Below, in pieces: positions 36,553 to 50,900 of a stretch of 64,000 nucleotides of DNA. The position numbers and the translations under genes are program-made. The notes beneath the pieces are model-generated. The model saw nothing but the letters and a program-made list of their open reading frames with translations, was not told the origin of the DNA and did no database searches. Positions within the stretch are counted from its first letter, which is position 1. Every line of letters begins with the position of its first letter. Location: positions 11,243,223 through 11,307,222 of the forward strand of contig NC_041012.1 of assembly GCF_004193775.1 (NCBI RefSeq), given 5' to 3'. This stretch comes from Glycine soja (Eukaryota; Streptophyta; Magnoliopsida; Fabales; Fabaceae).

Positions 36553-38892
36553 TCTGGGACGGTAGATATATCAGCATTTTGAATTTGTCCTTGCTGGCTT
36601 TTTCCATTCCACTTGTTTTTTTTTCTTTTAAAATAATTTAGTTTGAAACATGATCCAACATTAAATATAAACATATTTTTTAATAAAAATTTAAATATTA
36701 ATCTCTCTTTTATAAAACAATAATCGTCTTAGATTTTTTACATAAATAAAAAAAAGTAAAAATAGATAAATGAGAATGATATTTTTATTAAATTAATTTT
36801 ATATCATCATTGATTTATTTATAATTATTTTTCATCATTAATATTATAAGAAATATAAATTAATACATATAATTAATGTTACATTAAAAACTAAAATAAT
36901 AATTGTTTTAAGATAATTTTTGTTTTTACACATCAATTATAATGGAAGGAAGTAGTTTTTAGGATGCCATTTTGGTTTTTTCATTTGCAATGATAATAAA
37001 ATGAAACAAACCTAAAATTTTATGTATCTATCTCAATTTTACCTCTAGTCTGTATTTTGGTTTGGAAGTTGGAACTATCGACATTTGAATCCCATTTAAT
37101 ATCAAGTTTCAACAAATAAAAAACTTATGAAAGTCATTAAATAATCCCAATTACGGATAAATAAATAAATTAAATTATAATACTCAATAATTTTTCTTTA
37201 GCTTAAACTAGTACTCCCTTTTTTTTACAGTTATACTCGTATATTGGAAAAAAATATTTATATCTTAGATTCAAATATAAATTGATTTAATTAATTTAAC
37301 TCATATTTAATGATATCATTCCTAAAATGTCATTCATTTAATTGTAACTTTATTTTATTTATGATATCAAATTTTAATGAAGGACATTTTAGGAATAATT
37401 TTATTTTTATTTGAGATTAATAAAAATTAAATTATTTTAACTATCTTTCTTATGTATAATATAGGAACTAAAATACTAGTTTCAGATTCTGTAAAAAAAT
37501 AAATAAAAATACTAGTTTCAGATAGATATATAGATTGTGGAAATGGAACATTCTATTTTTCTAGGTAGTAATGCATTAGTTTCAGTTGAAACCAGCCAAA
37601 ATCAGTTAACAAGTGCTCTTAAATTTAAATTTTGTAAAACTCAAGGATTTAAAACTTGCTTAAATTTGTTATTTTTATAACTAAAAAAAGTTTTATTTTC
37701 TTTCAAAAATTGCTTTCAAAATCGATTTTAAAACTTTTTTTAAATGGCTTAGACAAACTATTTTTTATAAATGAAATGGTTCAATTTTAAAAATTAATTT
37801 GGTTTAACTTTTTATAAATTGAAACCATGCACCCCCTATTCCTAACTGGTGTTTGATAAAACACTTTAAAATGTACTCACAAAATAAATAAATTTTGGTG
37901 ATGAGTGTGGAAAGTAGAAGGAAAAACACATTTTAGTTGTTAACATCAAGTGTTTTTTTTCTTCCTAAAGCTATGACATGATACATTTATAAACTAAGTA
38001 CATACTAAAATAAAGCATGAATAAAAAAAAAAAGACAGTGAAACCAGATGCCGAATATGGAAGGCAAGAAATGTAATCATGCATGCTGAATATGGAAGGG
38101 AAGAAAAAAAAATAAAGACTATAAATCGCTGTTTCATATAATAATACTGAGTGTTGGTCACTACTCACTTGTGGTTGAGTAACATTCGTCTTTGATATCT
38201 GAAGTGTGCAAAGTGTCAAATTCTGTAACGTTTAATAGGTACGTGGTCGGCGCGCCAAAACAACATTGATCTAGAAACTTCCACTATTCAAACATTTGTC
38301 ATAAATATATCAATATGTTTTGGTTAAAATAGATTACAAAATAATGGAAAACGATAGAATGAAATAAATAAGGGAAGGTTCAAGGACACGAATAATAACA
38401 AGTATGTTGATAGGGTTTGATTTTTTTCATGTACGGAAAAATTTGACAAATTTATTTTAATAATCTTTATACTTTATACAGTTATAATTTCTAATAAATT
38501 TTAATTAATAATAGTAAATATATTTGAAGAGAATGTGTTAAAACTTAAAGTGTGTTGATAATATTTTTTTTCTTAAGTAATATTACTACTATAATTTTTT
38601 TTTAAAATATTAATTTTGATGATAAAGAACTTTAAAGGTAAAGTAGGGCTTTTTGAAAGCGACACCCGTAATAGATAGTTGATTAGGTATGCATTCAACC
38701 GTTTTCGAAGATTGCAAGATTTTTTTTGTGTATGATGGATGCTAAAAGACATACAATATGGCAAGTTACAAAACACGTGTCCATAAATTGAAGGTAAAGC
38801 CTCTTGAGTTTAGATTAATGATGATGGGATATATCAGTGATAAAATGAAAAGTTAATGTCATCACTTTGAAGAGAGCATAACAACTTTTCTT

Positions 38893-38945
<53 letters not shown>

Positions 38946-41792
38946 ATATGGACGGCCTTACGAAGAACACACACATAGCTGCTTCCAGAAAACTCGAATA
39001 AAAAGACTTCCACTTATAAAAATCTGACTATTTTCTTAAAAAATAATTACAAATCATATAAGAATGGATGGAAGTTATAAACCATTCTATATTAACATAT
39101 TATGTTTAAAATGTTATATGACTAAACGGAATCTTTAATATATTTTATTATAAGCAATTACTAAATCATTAAATTAAAGTTTTAAAACGTACTTTATGAA
39201 GGATTTTATCCATCAACAATACGAGCTATATGATATGTTTCAATGTAGAAAATAATTGTATTTATTAGTTTGTACCAATGCTTTTAAAAGTAAACCAATA
39301 ATTAATATTCGGATAAAAGTATAACTGATTCATATTGGATGATGAGAACTTAACAAGTGTACTACATATTGTAGGTAATACTTCTTAAAGTAATTAATGG
39401 TGAGAACTTAAAACCATTCTCTGGAATCAACTGGCAATTTACAATTTTCAGTCGCTATTCTAATATGAATTATAAAGAATTATATGCATTTGTTTTTTTT
39501 TTTTTTACTATAGGTATATTTTTTGAGAGACAATCTTATTTAAAGCACTAATGCACACTAAATATGTGAGCATTTTTCTCAATGCAGATTTATATCTTGG
39601 TTTGTTATATTGTGAGATGAATCAAATTAAAAATTTAAAAAAGTAGACTCAATCTCATTAGTTATGTATTTTGTTTGATTGAAGAAAAGAGTAGTTAAAA
39701 TTATTTAAAAAATGAAGGTTTTGTTTTGTTTTTTTAGAAAGCAAAAAAATAAGTAGGGGATAAAATTTGAGATGAATTAAGTTCAAAATCACTGAGATTA
39801 ATTTTGATTCTCTTTCTCCTAAAATTTCTAATATGGATTTTCTTACCCTGTCTACCAGATTTTCTAAATTATTTTAATTCTAATTTTTTAGGTAATTAAA
39901 CTTTATAAATTAACAATCATAATTCTTTAAGTAAAATTCAAGAAAACAAACATTAAGTTTAGAGATCCCTAATGATAAATGATTATTCCTAGCTTAAAAA
40001 ATTATCCAGTTTGTATCTGAGGGCAAATCTATAAGGTAAATTTTCATTTGCAAAATATATCTCAGAGCACATCTTTAAGTGGATTTTCACTTTTGAAAAG
40101 AGATTTTTTTTTTCTTTTCAAAACATGCTTTCTTAGACTTCTGCCCACCAAGAGTTGCCTTCTGGCTTGCGCTAATAGGCGATCAAATCTTTTATTCACT
40201 AAGCCATAAGTGCCTAATTGATGAAGGGAAATCATGTATTCATATCCACTGCTATTATTATTTTATTTTATAAACCCTAATTTCTTCCCCAAAGATAGCA
40301 CCTGCACGGCTCTGTGATCATTTCAAATGGGCTAGCATCACATGTAGGAAAGGGGAAAATATTTGCATCCATTAAGTTAGATGTCAGAGCATAGGTAACA
40401 ACATTAAATTGAACTTTATGCATTGACAGAATCCAGATATAAGATGTGTTATTATAATGTATGCTCAGATTATTCAAATTCCAACATTTTGGGCAACTTA
40501 GTACATGCTCCATTCATTGAAGTGTTTCTTCATTTTCCTCAACAACCATAATTTGTTTATTATCATATCTCAACTCTTATCTATAAAAACTCAAGTTTAA
40601 ATTGATATTTATTTTTTTTATAAGACTCTATTTATAATATTTTTTGTATTAATTATTTTGAGACTAAAATTATCCCTAACCAACAGATGAAAGATTATAT
40701 ATTAACAAACAATTAGAAGAGAAAAAAATATTAATGACAAAGATAATTTTGAAAAAAATTATAAATTTAAAAAATTTATTGTTATCAATTAAATTATTTT
40801 TCTTAATCTAGATGAATTAGATAATTAAGTCTTTATGTGTAGCAACATAAAGAATAGATATTTGTAGCTTGAGATTGGAATTTCTTTTAGGGAGGGTTTA
40901 ATTGTGAAGAAATAAGAAAGAAATGAAGAAATTTTTTCAAACCGCTTCTTTATTACACTACATTAATTCAAAAAATGGCCTTCGATATCCAAAACCAAGA
41001 CTCAATAAAATTTGTTACAGCGCTTATTTAGTAGCATGATTACTTGGAATGAAGTACGGATACATCTACCCAAAACTCAATAAAATTTATCACAAAAGCT
41101 TTCTTTAAAAGCCAACCTGGTATGTTATTGTTGTACATGAAATGGTGAATTGATGGATGAGGCGTAGCATCATTGAGTTACATACCTTGCAAAATGATTT
41201 GACATAAACTAAAAGCACTCTAATTATGTTTGGGAGTAATGAAAAAGTGCATGAGGGCCACAATGATAGGAGTGAGAGAAAGAAACTCCTAGTGCTAGGC
41301 CATTCTGAATTTCCAACAATTTATACCCCTTTTTCAATGTACTAATGGGTGACTTTGTTTAAACTTAAAAAAAATATTTTTTTTAAGAAATAAACACAAT
41401 TTACTTCTTAAAATAAATACAAAATATTTTTTCTAACTAGAAACAGTTTAAACACATATTAAAAAAACAAAAAAAATACTTATTTTATTAAAATAAACAC
41501 TTATTTCAACAAATAAGTTTAAAAAACTATTATATATCACAAACTCCATCATAGTTAAATACTCGAAGAAATAATTTTGTTGCTTATATTAATCTTATCT
41601 AATTTAAATAGAATTATCTAAGGTTATAATTTATATAAAATGAACTCCATCAATACTTACTGTTTTTTCTTAATCTCTTTTTATTATATCGTATTATCAA
41701 TCATTTTTACAATTTTTTTTTTCTTTTTCTCTCCTTACTGAGTTGAAAAGAGTTTGATGTCTACCAAATTTTTCTCTTTTTATTGAAGATAT
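36553..41792. other. Gene-poor AT-rich intergenic region
   Basis: No gene is supported. It includes an (AT)n run at 38897-38943 and many A/T homopolymers. A minus-strand frame at 40513-40277 (78 residues) has no recognisable domain and no supporting context. Confidence 0.5.
38897..38943. repeat. (AT)n microsatellite, about 46 bp
   Basis: An uninterrupted AT dinucleotide run. Confidence 0.95.
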
Positions 41793-41801
41793 TTGGGACG
41801 T

Positions 41802-43289
41802 GGTTTTTTTTAACCCATTTACACCCTCTCTTTCCATAGTATTACCAAAGTGAGTTACTTTGTATTTTATTTCCCAAAATATGAGTTTTAAGCTTCTTTG
41901 AGAAGTCGGGATTTGCTACCCCGACTTCTAACGTTGGTTTTAATTTTTTTTAATTTATGTTTTAATTTAAATTATTAAAATAATTTAAATTTGTTTAAGA
42001 AATTGATGTTATTAAGTATAATTATTTTTCTTATATTATTTAATTGATAAAATTGTAAATTTGATCTCTCATTTTATCTCTCTGGTCTTGAATTTGATTT
42101 TCTAGTAATTTAATTCACAAATTTGGTTCCCTATTTTGTAAAATCATGCAATGTTGATTCCCCAAGCTACACCACAATTGGGACGTTGACCGTTAACCAC
42201 GTGTCATGTTCTGATTAGTCAATAAAAACAACAATTCATTTGATCTTTCATGGAATTGACATCCAATCAAAACATAACATGTGATAGTCATCATCCAATA
42301 AGAACGTGACACGTGACAGTCAACATCCAATTGTGACCTGGAGGACCAACGTTGCATAATTTTACAAGATAGGGAGACCAAATTTGTGAATTAAATTATT
42401 TGGAGACCAAATTCGAAACTAGAGATAAACTGGGGGACCAAAAATGCAATTTTGTCTATTTAATTTATACAAGATTTAGTTGATAATAGACTTTGTTTGA
42501 TAATATTTAATTTATACAAGATTTTTTTAAGTTAACATTTTAATTTTTTTTTAAAAAGTCTGGATTTCTTTAATATTATTTTTGCTTTAATAAAAAATTA
42601 AAACTTTTAATATTATTATTGTACTAAATATAATTTGTTTGTTTATATCATTAATTTTTTTTTGAAATGATAATACTTTTTGTTTAACAATTTATTTATA
42701 GAAGAGCATTACATTATATGTCTTCACCTTTAGTTTTTTCTTAGACAAATGTTATTGTTTAAGTATTTTATTTACAATGTAATGTTTTTCTATAAATAAA
42801 TTGTTAAACAAAAAATATTATCATTTTTAAAAAAATTAATAACATAAACAAATAAATTATATTTAGTACAATAATAATACTAAAATTTTTAATTTTTTTA
42901 TTAAAGCAAAAATAATACTAAAAAAAATTCAGATTTAAAAAAAAAATTAAAATGTTAACTTAAAAATATATTTTATAAATTAAATATTATGAAACAAAGT
43001 CTATTATTAACTGAGTCTTGTATAAATTAAATAATATAAGAAAAATAATTATACTTAATAACATTAATTTCTTAAACAAATTTAAATTATTTTAATAATT
43101 TAAATTAAAACATAAATTTTAAAATAAAATAAAATTTAAATTTAAATTAAAAAAAAAAACCAACTTTAAGTCGGGATGACAAATTCTGGCTTTTCAAAGC
43201 TCAAAACTCATATTTTGAGAAATAAAATGTAAAGTAGTGTAATTTGAAAATATTATGGAGAGAGAAGCGGTAAATGGATAAAAAAAACC
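41802..43289. mobile_element. Large foldback element with 9-bp target duplication (Mutator-like)
   Basis: The element starts ggttttttttaacccattta and ends in the inverse (taaatggataaaaaaaacc). A direct repeat, ttgggacgt, flanks it (41793-41801 and 43290-43298). The arms pair over most of their length; for example 41876-41935 (atatgagttttaagctt..., gtcggg) pairs with 43180-43225, and 42590-42720 with 42785-42910. The left arm is interrupted by a nested element at 42046-42456. The element is very AT-rich and has no coding capacity. Confidence 0.85.
42046..42456. mobile_element. Nested MITE inside the foldback element
   Basis: This 411-bp insert begins gataaaattg and ends caattttgtc (imperfect inverted ends) and is flanked by a 9-bp direct repeat, tatttaatt (42037-42045 and 42457-42465). 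Removing it and one copy of the repeat restores pairing of the host element's left arm with its right arm (43000-43045). It contains several ACGTG-type motifs (cacgtgtc at about 42198, gacacgtgac at about 42307). Confidence 0.82.
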
Positions 43290-43298
43290 TTGGGACGT

Positions 43299-44700
43299 GG
43301 TCAAGCCCCTACTAGCCAATAGGGAAATTCGTACCTACAAAATGTGCTATAGACTGTATGATTAGCAATTCAATATTAGGTCGCTTGATGAACCCAAATG
43401 GAGCCTGTTCTGCTTTTGCGTAGGCAATTCAACTTGGTCGTACTCCCCTTCCATGCTTCTAGGAAAACCAATTGGTGACTTCAACTACCTTTACTTTTGA
43501 ATCGTGAGAGAAAAACAAGTAAAAGAACCCCTGCATGTTTGCCTCCGTACCAACAAAGTTCAACTACTGACATTTTAGGTATACAAATACGAAATTTATT
43601 TATCAAATCCAGTATTCAAAAGACACTACCTAGGTAGTAAAAAAACCATTTTTTAATGTATTAAAAGCTTTAAAAGTTATTTTCCATGAATATTATAATA
43701 TTTAATAATTACAAACTCAAGATATTTTTTTTGAATATTTTGTATTTTTAAATCTCTATCAAATATTTGAAGACATTTGTTAGGATTTTGCTGATTTATA
43801 ATAATTTTACTAGAAACTAGAAAAGAGGGGGGCCATGGGTTGAAGTCGACAGCTGAAACAATTCTTGCTAATAAAATTAACTATCATCACAATGATTGAT
43901 TTATGATTGACGCTACTTGAGGAAATCCAACTATTTTAAACGCTTCGCGTCACAGCACATGGAGAGGTGACGGTCCCATTTCAAGGCAATCATTTTAGAT
44001 AGATGAAAATATTTTAGGATGTATATAGTTTAGAGGATGGAAATAGAGATGATGAAAATAAAAAATAAATTTTTGAATTAAAATAGAGTGTAAAATATAT
44101 GAATTTCACATAAAAATTACAAAATTTCTCTCATACTTCTCTCACCCTAAACCAAACACAACCTTACTTTTTGGGGGCGAAGGAATTGATGAAAAAATAA
44201 TGACATGACATGGACTTGTTTTTGACACAATCCTTGCGTGTCGAACAAAGACATGAACATGGTTGACAGCTGACACATTCCATACTCGCACAACACAGAC
44301 ATGGTTCATTCCTTGAACTGTTCATGCTTCATAGTTATGACTTATGAAACATGCGAGGCAGAGAAACTCCATTCTCCCTTTCTTTTCACCCACGACAATC
44401 AATTCAAGAAATCTATTCCAGTATTGGATCTAGATCCAGCAAGCATGTTATAATTATCAGAAAGAAACAGCATTAGCTGTTAAGCAGGTGTAACCAAAAT
44501 GCAAGCTAACATGATAAATTTTATTTCATCAGAGGTTAACCTATCCAAAGGTAACCACTTCCATGGGTCCATTTGGAGTTTTAAAGTTCAGACAACCATA
44601 AACAGAATCTAGAACATTGTCTTGGAAGATTCAAATTAAATGTCTGATTTTCACACAATAGAGATAAAATTAAACTACCTAATCACAGATTCCTCTAACA
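43299..44700. other. 3' flank of the PRR gene
   Basis: No gene is seen. It probably contains the end of the PRR transcript near its right side. Confidence 0.5.
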
Positions 44701-44896
44701 CAAACCTCCAAGCTCCTTCCTAGGTGAACGTGTGAAAAGCTGGTCTGCTAGCAAGAAGCTAGAGGCAGTTAATGGAACGGAATCAGTCAAATAATGATCA
44801 CCACTTTGTCTGGTGCTATTGAGGAATGTCGATAGAATTATCCCCAGGAACCAGGTTGTCACTTTGTTTATCTTTTTCTTCTTTGCCTTCAGACCT

Positions 44897-44938
44897 GAGA
44901 AGAAAATTGGGCATAAGTTAACCCAGCACTTACATAAC
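44897..44938 (-). other. Possible intron in the PRR 3' UTR
   Basis: Downstream of the stop codon, the minus strand reads ttat|gtaagtgctggg and then ttcttctcag|gtctgaag, a good donor and acceptor 42 nt apart. This is short for a plant intron, so the call is tentative. Confidence 0.3.
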
Positions 44939-44966
44939 ACAACATAAAAATATTAAAGGAACCCAG

Positions 44967-47900
44967 CTATGCAGCAGCATACACTATTCGTCTGACAAAT
45001 TGTCCCCTAATACGTGGCCGCTGTTCTGCTAGTTTTTTCCTGCTGTGATATCGAACCTGAAAAATAAATGAAAATTCCAGAATATGGAAACAAGCAACAT
45101 TCAAGTTTGCAATATATAACATTAGGTGCTTATTAATGATGAGGATCAAATCACTGACTCAAACATGAACATACAAGTCATACAAGGAAAGTAACATTGG
45201 AAGAAAATATGTTAATTTTATATAAAGTGAATATAATTTGATAAAATGGCAGAAAATAAAATACCCAGGATGGAGAGTAGATAACTATGCAAATAGATAA
45301 TGCCAACGGCAACATATTTTTTGCAGAGGAAGGTTTCAAATAAGTAGATTTTATTAACAGCATCATCCAACTTGTTGGGATCTCAATAAACCATCAGTTC
45401 ACTTATAGAAATTAGGGGAACACAATGAGTGACATAACTACACCTTAATACTCAAATTGACAAAATCCACATGCAACAAAGATCAACAGCGAACATATTA
45501 TGACAATGTAATTAAAAATAGATTACCTTCTTCTCAAAGCATCTTTCTTTTCTCTTTAGACGAAATTTGGTCAAGGCAGCCTCTCTCAATGCAAGCCGTC
45601 CTTCATCTGCCCCATTCCCAAAGCTTTTCCTATCAATGCCACCAATTCCAATGCTCCCAGCAGCCACATTGCCATTTTCCATATTTATCATTCTGATTGT
45701 CAAGGTGTTGCTTCCATCCTGTCCATTATTGCTCCCATGATCACTCTCCGCTGCATTTCCATCCACACCATAGTTTGCAGCATTACTTTCTGCTGGCCCT
45801 CCAAATGCATTTGATGATACACATTGCTGAGTTGAGCTTTTCAGTAAGAGATCATGATCTGATTGGAGATCTACTGCAGCTTTATGGGCAATGTGATTAT
45901 AATGGTGAAGCTGATAGTAAGTGTGCTCGACTTGGAATCCATGTTCAGAGCCTCCTACTGATTCTTTAATGATTTCTGTATATTCTTCCCGGGCAGTAGT
46001 TTTCTTCTGAGATGAACAGATGTTATTCTTCTGCAGAGTTTGGAGTTCACGAGAATTAAACGAGCCAATCCCTCTTCCAGACTCTGGCTTCTTGTCAAAA
46101 GTATCAAGTTTGGTGCCAAGATATGTATTAATGGAGGCCATGTCATTGATGTTGTTGCTCCCATTAGATTGTTGATTTGGAGGAGTGCCATTTGAATGAG
46201 ATGCAAAGTTGTGCATTGTCTCTGTATTTGGTGCAGCTGAGCTATTGTCTAGTGGGGAACAGCTTCCTACATTTCCAGTTTGAGCCTGATAAAAAGTAAA
46301 GAAAACATAACATAAGGATTGGCCAAAGATTAAGATTTGGTGATTAACACTATTCTCCAGCTAATGGTACCCAGAATTTGCTTGGCAGGTGCAGAGAAAT
46401 AACTATGACACACATCAATATAAGGTTAGCAGAACATCACCTGGTTAGCAGAAGCTGTATTATATCTGCAGAATGAAGAAAAAAATTTAAATGTTATCCA
46501 TGTAGTTCAACGATATTTGCTTCCAATATAAGGTATTTATGCTGGCAAATTTCCTCTTACTTTGAGAATGCTGACTGATCTGAATGTCTCAAGACATTGC
46601 ATTCTTCACCTGTGAAATTTTTAGCATCTCTTACTTCTCCCAGCCTTTCCAAAGTTAGTTCAAGGGATGGATGCTCTTTGGGGCAACAGTTTGCTTTTGA
46701 TTGTGAAAAACCAGAAAACCCATTTGGAGTGTTCAAGTCTCTGCTTTCAGCGAGTGGACTGTTGCTATCAGTAACATCAATAACATTCATAGCCTGATTT
46801 TCCCGTGTCCTGGTTTTATCACCATTGTATTCCAGTTGTCCTTTTTCACAGGCATTGCTCTGTCTTTTAATGATCTGCATATCATCTACATCAGACATCT
46901 TATTTGCCCCTTTACCCATCATTGGATTGCAGGACAGTTCCTTGAGTGGATGCTCTAGTCGCATATTCAAAGATATTCCCATGGCCAAGTCCTTACCCAT
47001 TGCAACATCATCTGGAAAGAAAGTTACTTAGTGGTTTATTAGGGGAAATATCCAAATCAAAGATAGACAAGTCTAAAAAATACATACTATCAAGCCATAC
47101 CAAGAGGATCAATAAGTTCATGGCACTCTTTTTCTGTCGCATGCACCCATCTACTACTAACTTTTTCAGTCTTTGTTTGCATCACTTGGGCACAAGTGCT
47201 ATCAGGGGCATCAACCAATTGTTTATGAGGTGAAACCGGATGAGGACTGCCAACTTGAGCTAGACATTTAGTCCATGAACTCTACATAAAATAGGAGCTT
47301 AACTATGACTATGGGGTATTTAGATAAATAAATAAGGGGTAAATACAATTAACGAACTGCAAGCAAAAATATTTATTGTTCGTTTGTGTAGGAACAATCA
47401 CACAAAAAAGTGAACAATTAAGTAAACATATGGTTAACTATTTTTTAATAGAAAAATAATTTTCTGAGAGACGAGAGAAAGTACAGAAATGAAGCAACAA
47501 GACATCAACCAGACCAGAAAACACAAAAAAGAAAAGAATGCAGCAAGCTACCCACTCTTTGTCCCTAGCAATAGTTACGGCATAACAAAAAAATGAAGCA
47601 ATAAACATTAGACTAAAATATGTTTTCGATCTCTAATAAATACCCAAATTTTGTGTTTGTTCGTTGTTAAATTTTTTCTTTGGATTGAGTCCCTAATATA
47701 ATAATAATTTTATTTTTGGTCCTTGCACTTTTTGTTAATCCCTAATAAATTAACGAATTTTGTGTTAGTCTCTTTGCCTTGACAAAAAAAAAATCATTTG
47801 TTATTAGTCCCTTTCAAAGGCACTAGTAACAAATGATTTCTATTTATCAGGGAGCAAACACAAAATTCCCTAATTTACCAAAGACTAAAAACAAAAGTTT

Positions 47901-50900
47901 TGTTTTATCAAGGAACAAAGACAAAAAAATTTAGAGAACAAACACAAAATTCGGATATTTATTAGGGATCACAGACATATTTTAGCCTAACATTATCATA
48001 TTACACAAAAAATGTAATGGTAATCAAATATCCTTAGTGATGCATGTGCTCCACTCCAACCAAGGACACCAAAGATTTTTCATAAACTGCCTACTGCCAT
48101 AAAATTTGGGCTTCCTTGTTTTAACCAAAACCTATATCTCAAACCATCAAAATTTGCTTCAAAGCAAGTAGGACATATCAAATGCTCAAGAGTCCCAAAA
48201 TGGTTGTTTTGTAGGAAAGTAGATACTTTGCCAAGTTATAGTGCAAAAAGAGTGTCCTACCATTTTTGAACCTGACCTACAAATAATACATACTGGGGAG
48301 AAAAAGTGGGGCAGGGCTTACAAATCAGCAATAAATCATAATAAAAACAAACTTCCAAAAAAAAAGAGACTCGATTTACAAGGAATATTGAATTTTCATT
48401 TTAATTTGTCATGCAAAAACTCTAGAATCTAGATGATTAGGGGCGACAGAGAAGCTTTAACAAATAATTCCTAGAAAACACACAGAACAAAACCAAAGAA
48501 CCTCTCCTGTCTCCATCTGAAACAGAAGACCAAAGGGTACAGTTGATAAAAAAACAAAAGGCATTATAATTCACTAGATGAAGACCAAAGGGTACAATTG
48601 ATAAAAAAAACAAAAGGCATTTTAATTCACTAGATTCTTTATTTCTCAAGTTTTTTCAAGTGAAACTCCCAATTTAAGTGAGAACCATGTAAAGATTTTT
48701 TTTAATGGGGGAATTAACCCATTAACCACCCTCCGAACAATGTTATTAACCATTCAGCAGTAAATTGTTCCTAAACTGAAAATAACTGCCAACAATTCCT
48801 AAATTATGATTCTTCCTACCTACATATTCTAATTTCTACAATATATATGATTAAAAAAATTGTGTAGTATGAATTACAAAATAAATGCATCATACTATCC
48901 TCAGTTCCACTAAAAACAAGAGCATCAGTAATTGGATACAGGACAATGGAATGATGATTAAACTATGGATGACAAGATAGTTCAGTGACACTTGTTGGCT
49001 TGTTGCAGTAAGTAATTGGCACATGCAACCCTTTGCCAAGTGAAACCTATGTAGGTTAACCTGATCAATAAAAGACATCCACTATTCTTCTCTTCTTTAT
49101 TGATCACTAATAACTACCCTAAATGACAACTCAGACTCTAAAAATCCATTTCTTATTGTCAGCTACCCCAGTCCTCCTTCCTTTTCCTGCATAATGTTTA
49201 TTGGTCTATCCCAGTACCTAGCCCCGTTTTCAAGACCCATGTGACTTGTCTAGAAATTTAAAACCCCTATTTTCTGGCCGCTTAAAATTACCATATCAAA
49301 TTGCTCAAGTGAAGCTAGTCAGTATCGAAGATTACATGTTATTACTGAGCCATTAGAAAATAATTGATCAATCAACAAAAAAAAAATGATGAATTTGTGT
49401 TCTCCAGAGCTGAACTCCTGCATGTGTTGAGTTTTAAATAGTAGTAATTCCATATTATAAGGAAATTTAAAAACAGAAAACAGTGACAACACATGGATTT
49501 AGAAACTAATTTTAATGAGAAAAAAATGATAGCGACACAGCATATTGTGGTAACCTTTCCCTCAGATGAGGTAATATTACTTAAGGGTGATTCAATTAAG
49601 AGAACATATATATTTTATGAGAATCGTTCAATACCTGAGTGCCACTTCCATCTCGAACGCTCAAGTCTCTGCTTCCATAGTCATTCTCATCACTGCTGTC
49701 ACTAATGTTTTCACATGCATCATTACTTCTTGACTTTGCAAATTTTCTGGTGTGGGTCGCACTTTCACTCCCACTACCACTAGACTGAGGAAGTGTGTTA
49801 ATCCAAGTTCAGGAATGACATTGAATAATTGATTATTGAAGAATGGATTTAATGTTTAAGTTGAAGAATGACAAGATCCATAGGATAGAATATCATGCTA
49901 CAGAAACTATATAAACTACTTCAATCCATTATAGCATCTTTAAGACACAGATCTCTAAGTAAAAGAAACTTCAAATTTGATTGTAATGAGGTAATGCATT
50001 AATTATCTTTTGCAAACTCCTTCACTGATCCTTATATCAGTTAAGCAGTGATATTGAATATTGAAGAATGAACTGGATAGTTGGATATTTAAGTTGATCA
50101 AATATAAGATCCACAAGATAAACTGTGACGTTGTAGAAACTAGATGAGTTGCTGCTGCTTGAGTTGATGGCTCTAAATTTGTGAAGATAGGTGAAAAGCT
50201 GTTTGAGTTGCTTTATTCCCTTGTAGAGGAGATTGGAGAACACGATGTTGTTCAGGTTATCACAGATAATGGAAGCAATTATGTTTAAGCTGGTAGGATG
50301 TTGGAAGAGAAAAGACCAACAAAGACAATTCATAGGAGAGTTAGTCTTGTTGGGTTTATCTATAGTCACTCTAGTACCTTGAGTTTATTGAGACATTTCA
50401 CAAACAAGAGAGAATTGGTAAGACATACGATTACAAGATTTTGGAGGTTAATAAAGGGCTGTATGCTTGCATCAAGAGGTTGGTGCCAACTGCCAAGTAA
50501 AGAAGTGCAACAAAAAATTCTGATTGAGTTGCCAATTTATCAGAGTGCTGGTAATATGTTAGTTGATGAATAGGCAAGAGCAAATAGGAATACTACAGCT
50601 CCTGGTGAGAAACTATGAAAATGACTCATAATTTATGTGTTTAGAGTTTTAATGTTTAAATTTTAAGTAAATCCTTTGGTTTTGTAGCTCAATGGTGGAA
50701 AATGTATGGCCAAGAAACTCTAAACTTGCAGAAGCTAGCTGTCAAGATTTTGAGCTTGACATGTAGCACATCGGGATGTGAACACAATTGGAATGTTTTT
50801 GAGCAAGTAAAGATTATAATTCAGGACTTATTTAATAACTATTTTTGCTGTATGAAGAAGCTAATCAACCCTTTGCTTTTTGATAACACATATTCATACA

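Noticed and set aside
35769..36607. Several overlapping open frames on both strands (91-147 codons)
   Set aside because: They are mirror images produced by the inverted arms of the foldback element, with no domain.
40277..40513. Minus-strand 78-residue frame with several Cys
   Set aside because: No known domain, no splice partners, and it lies in gene-poor AT-rich DNA.
48000..48430. Possible LINE-like stretch in the PRR intron
   Set aside because: A minus-strand reading gives only vague resemblance and many stops; too weak to list.
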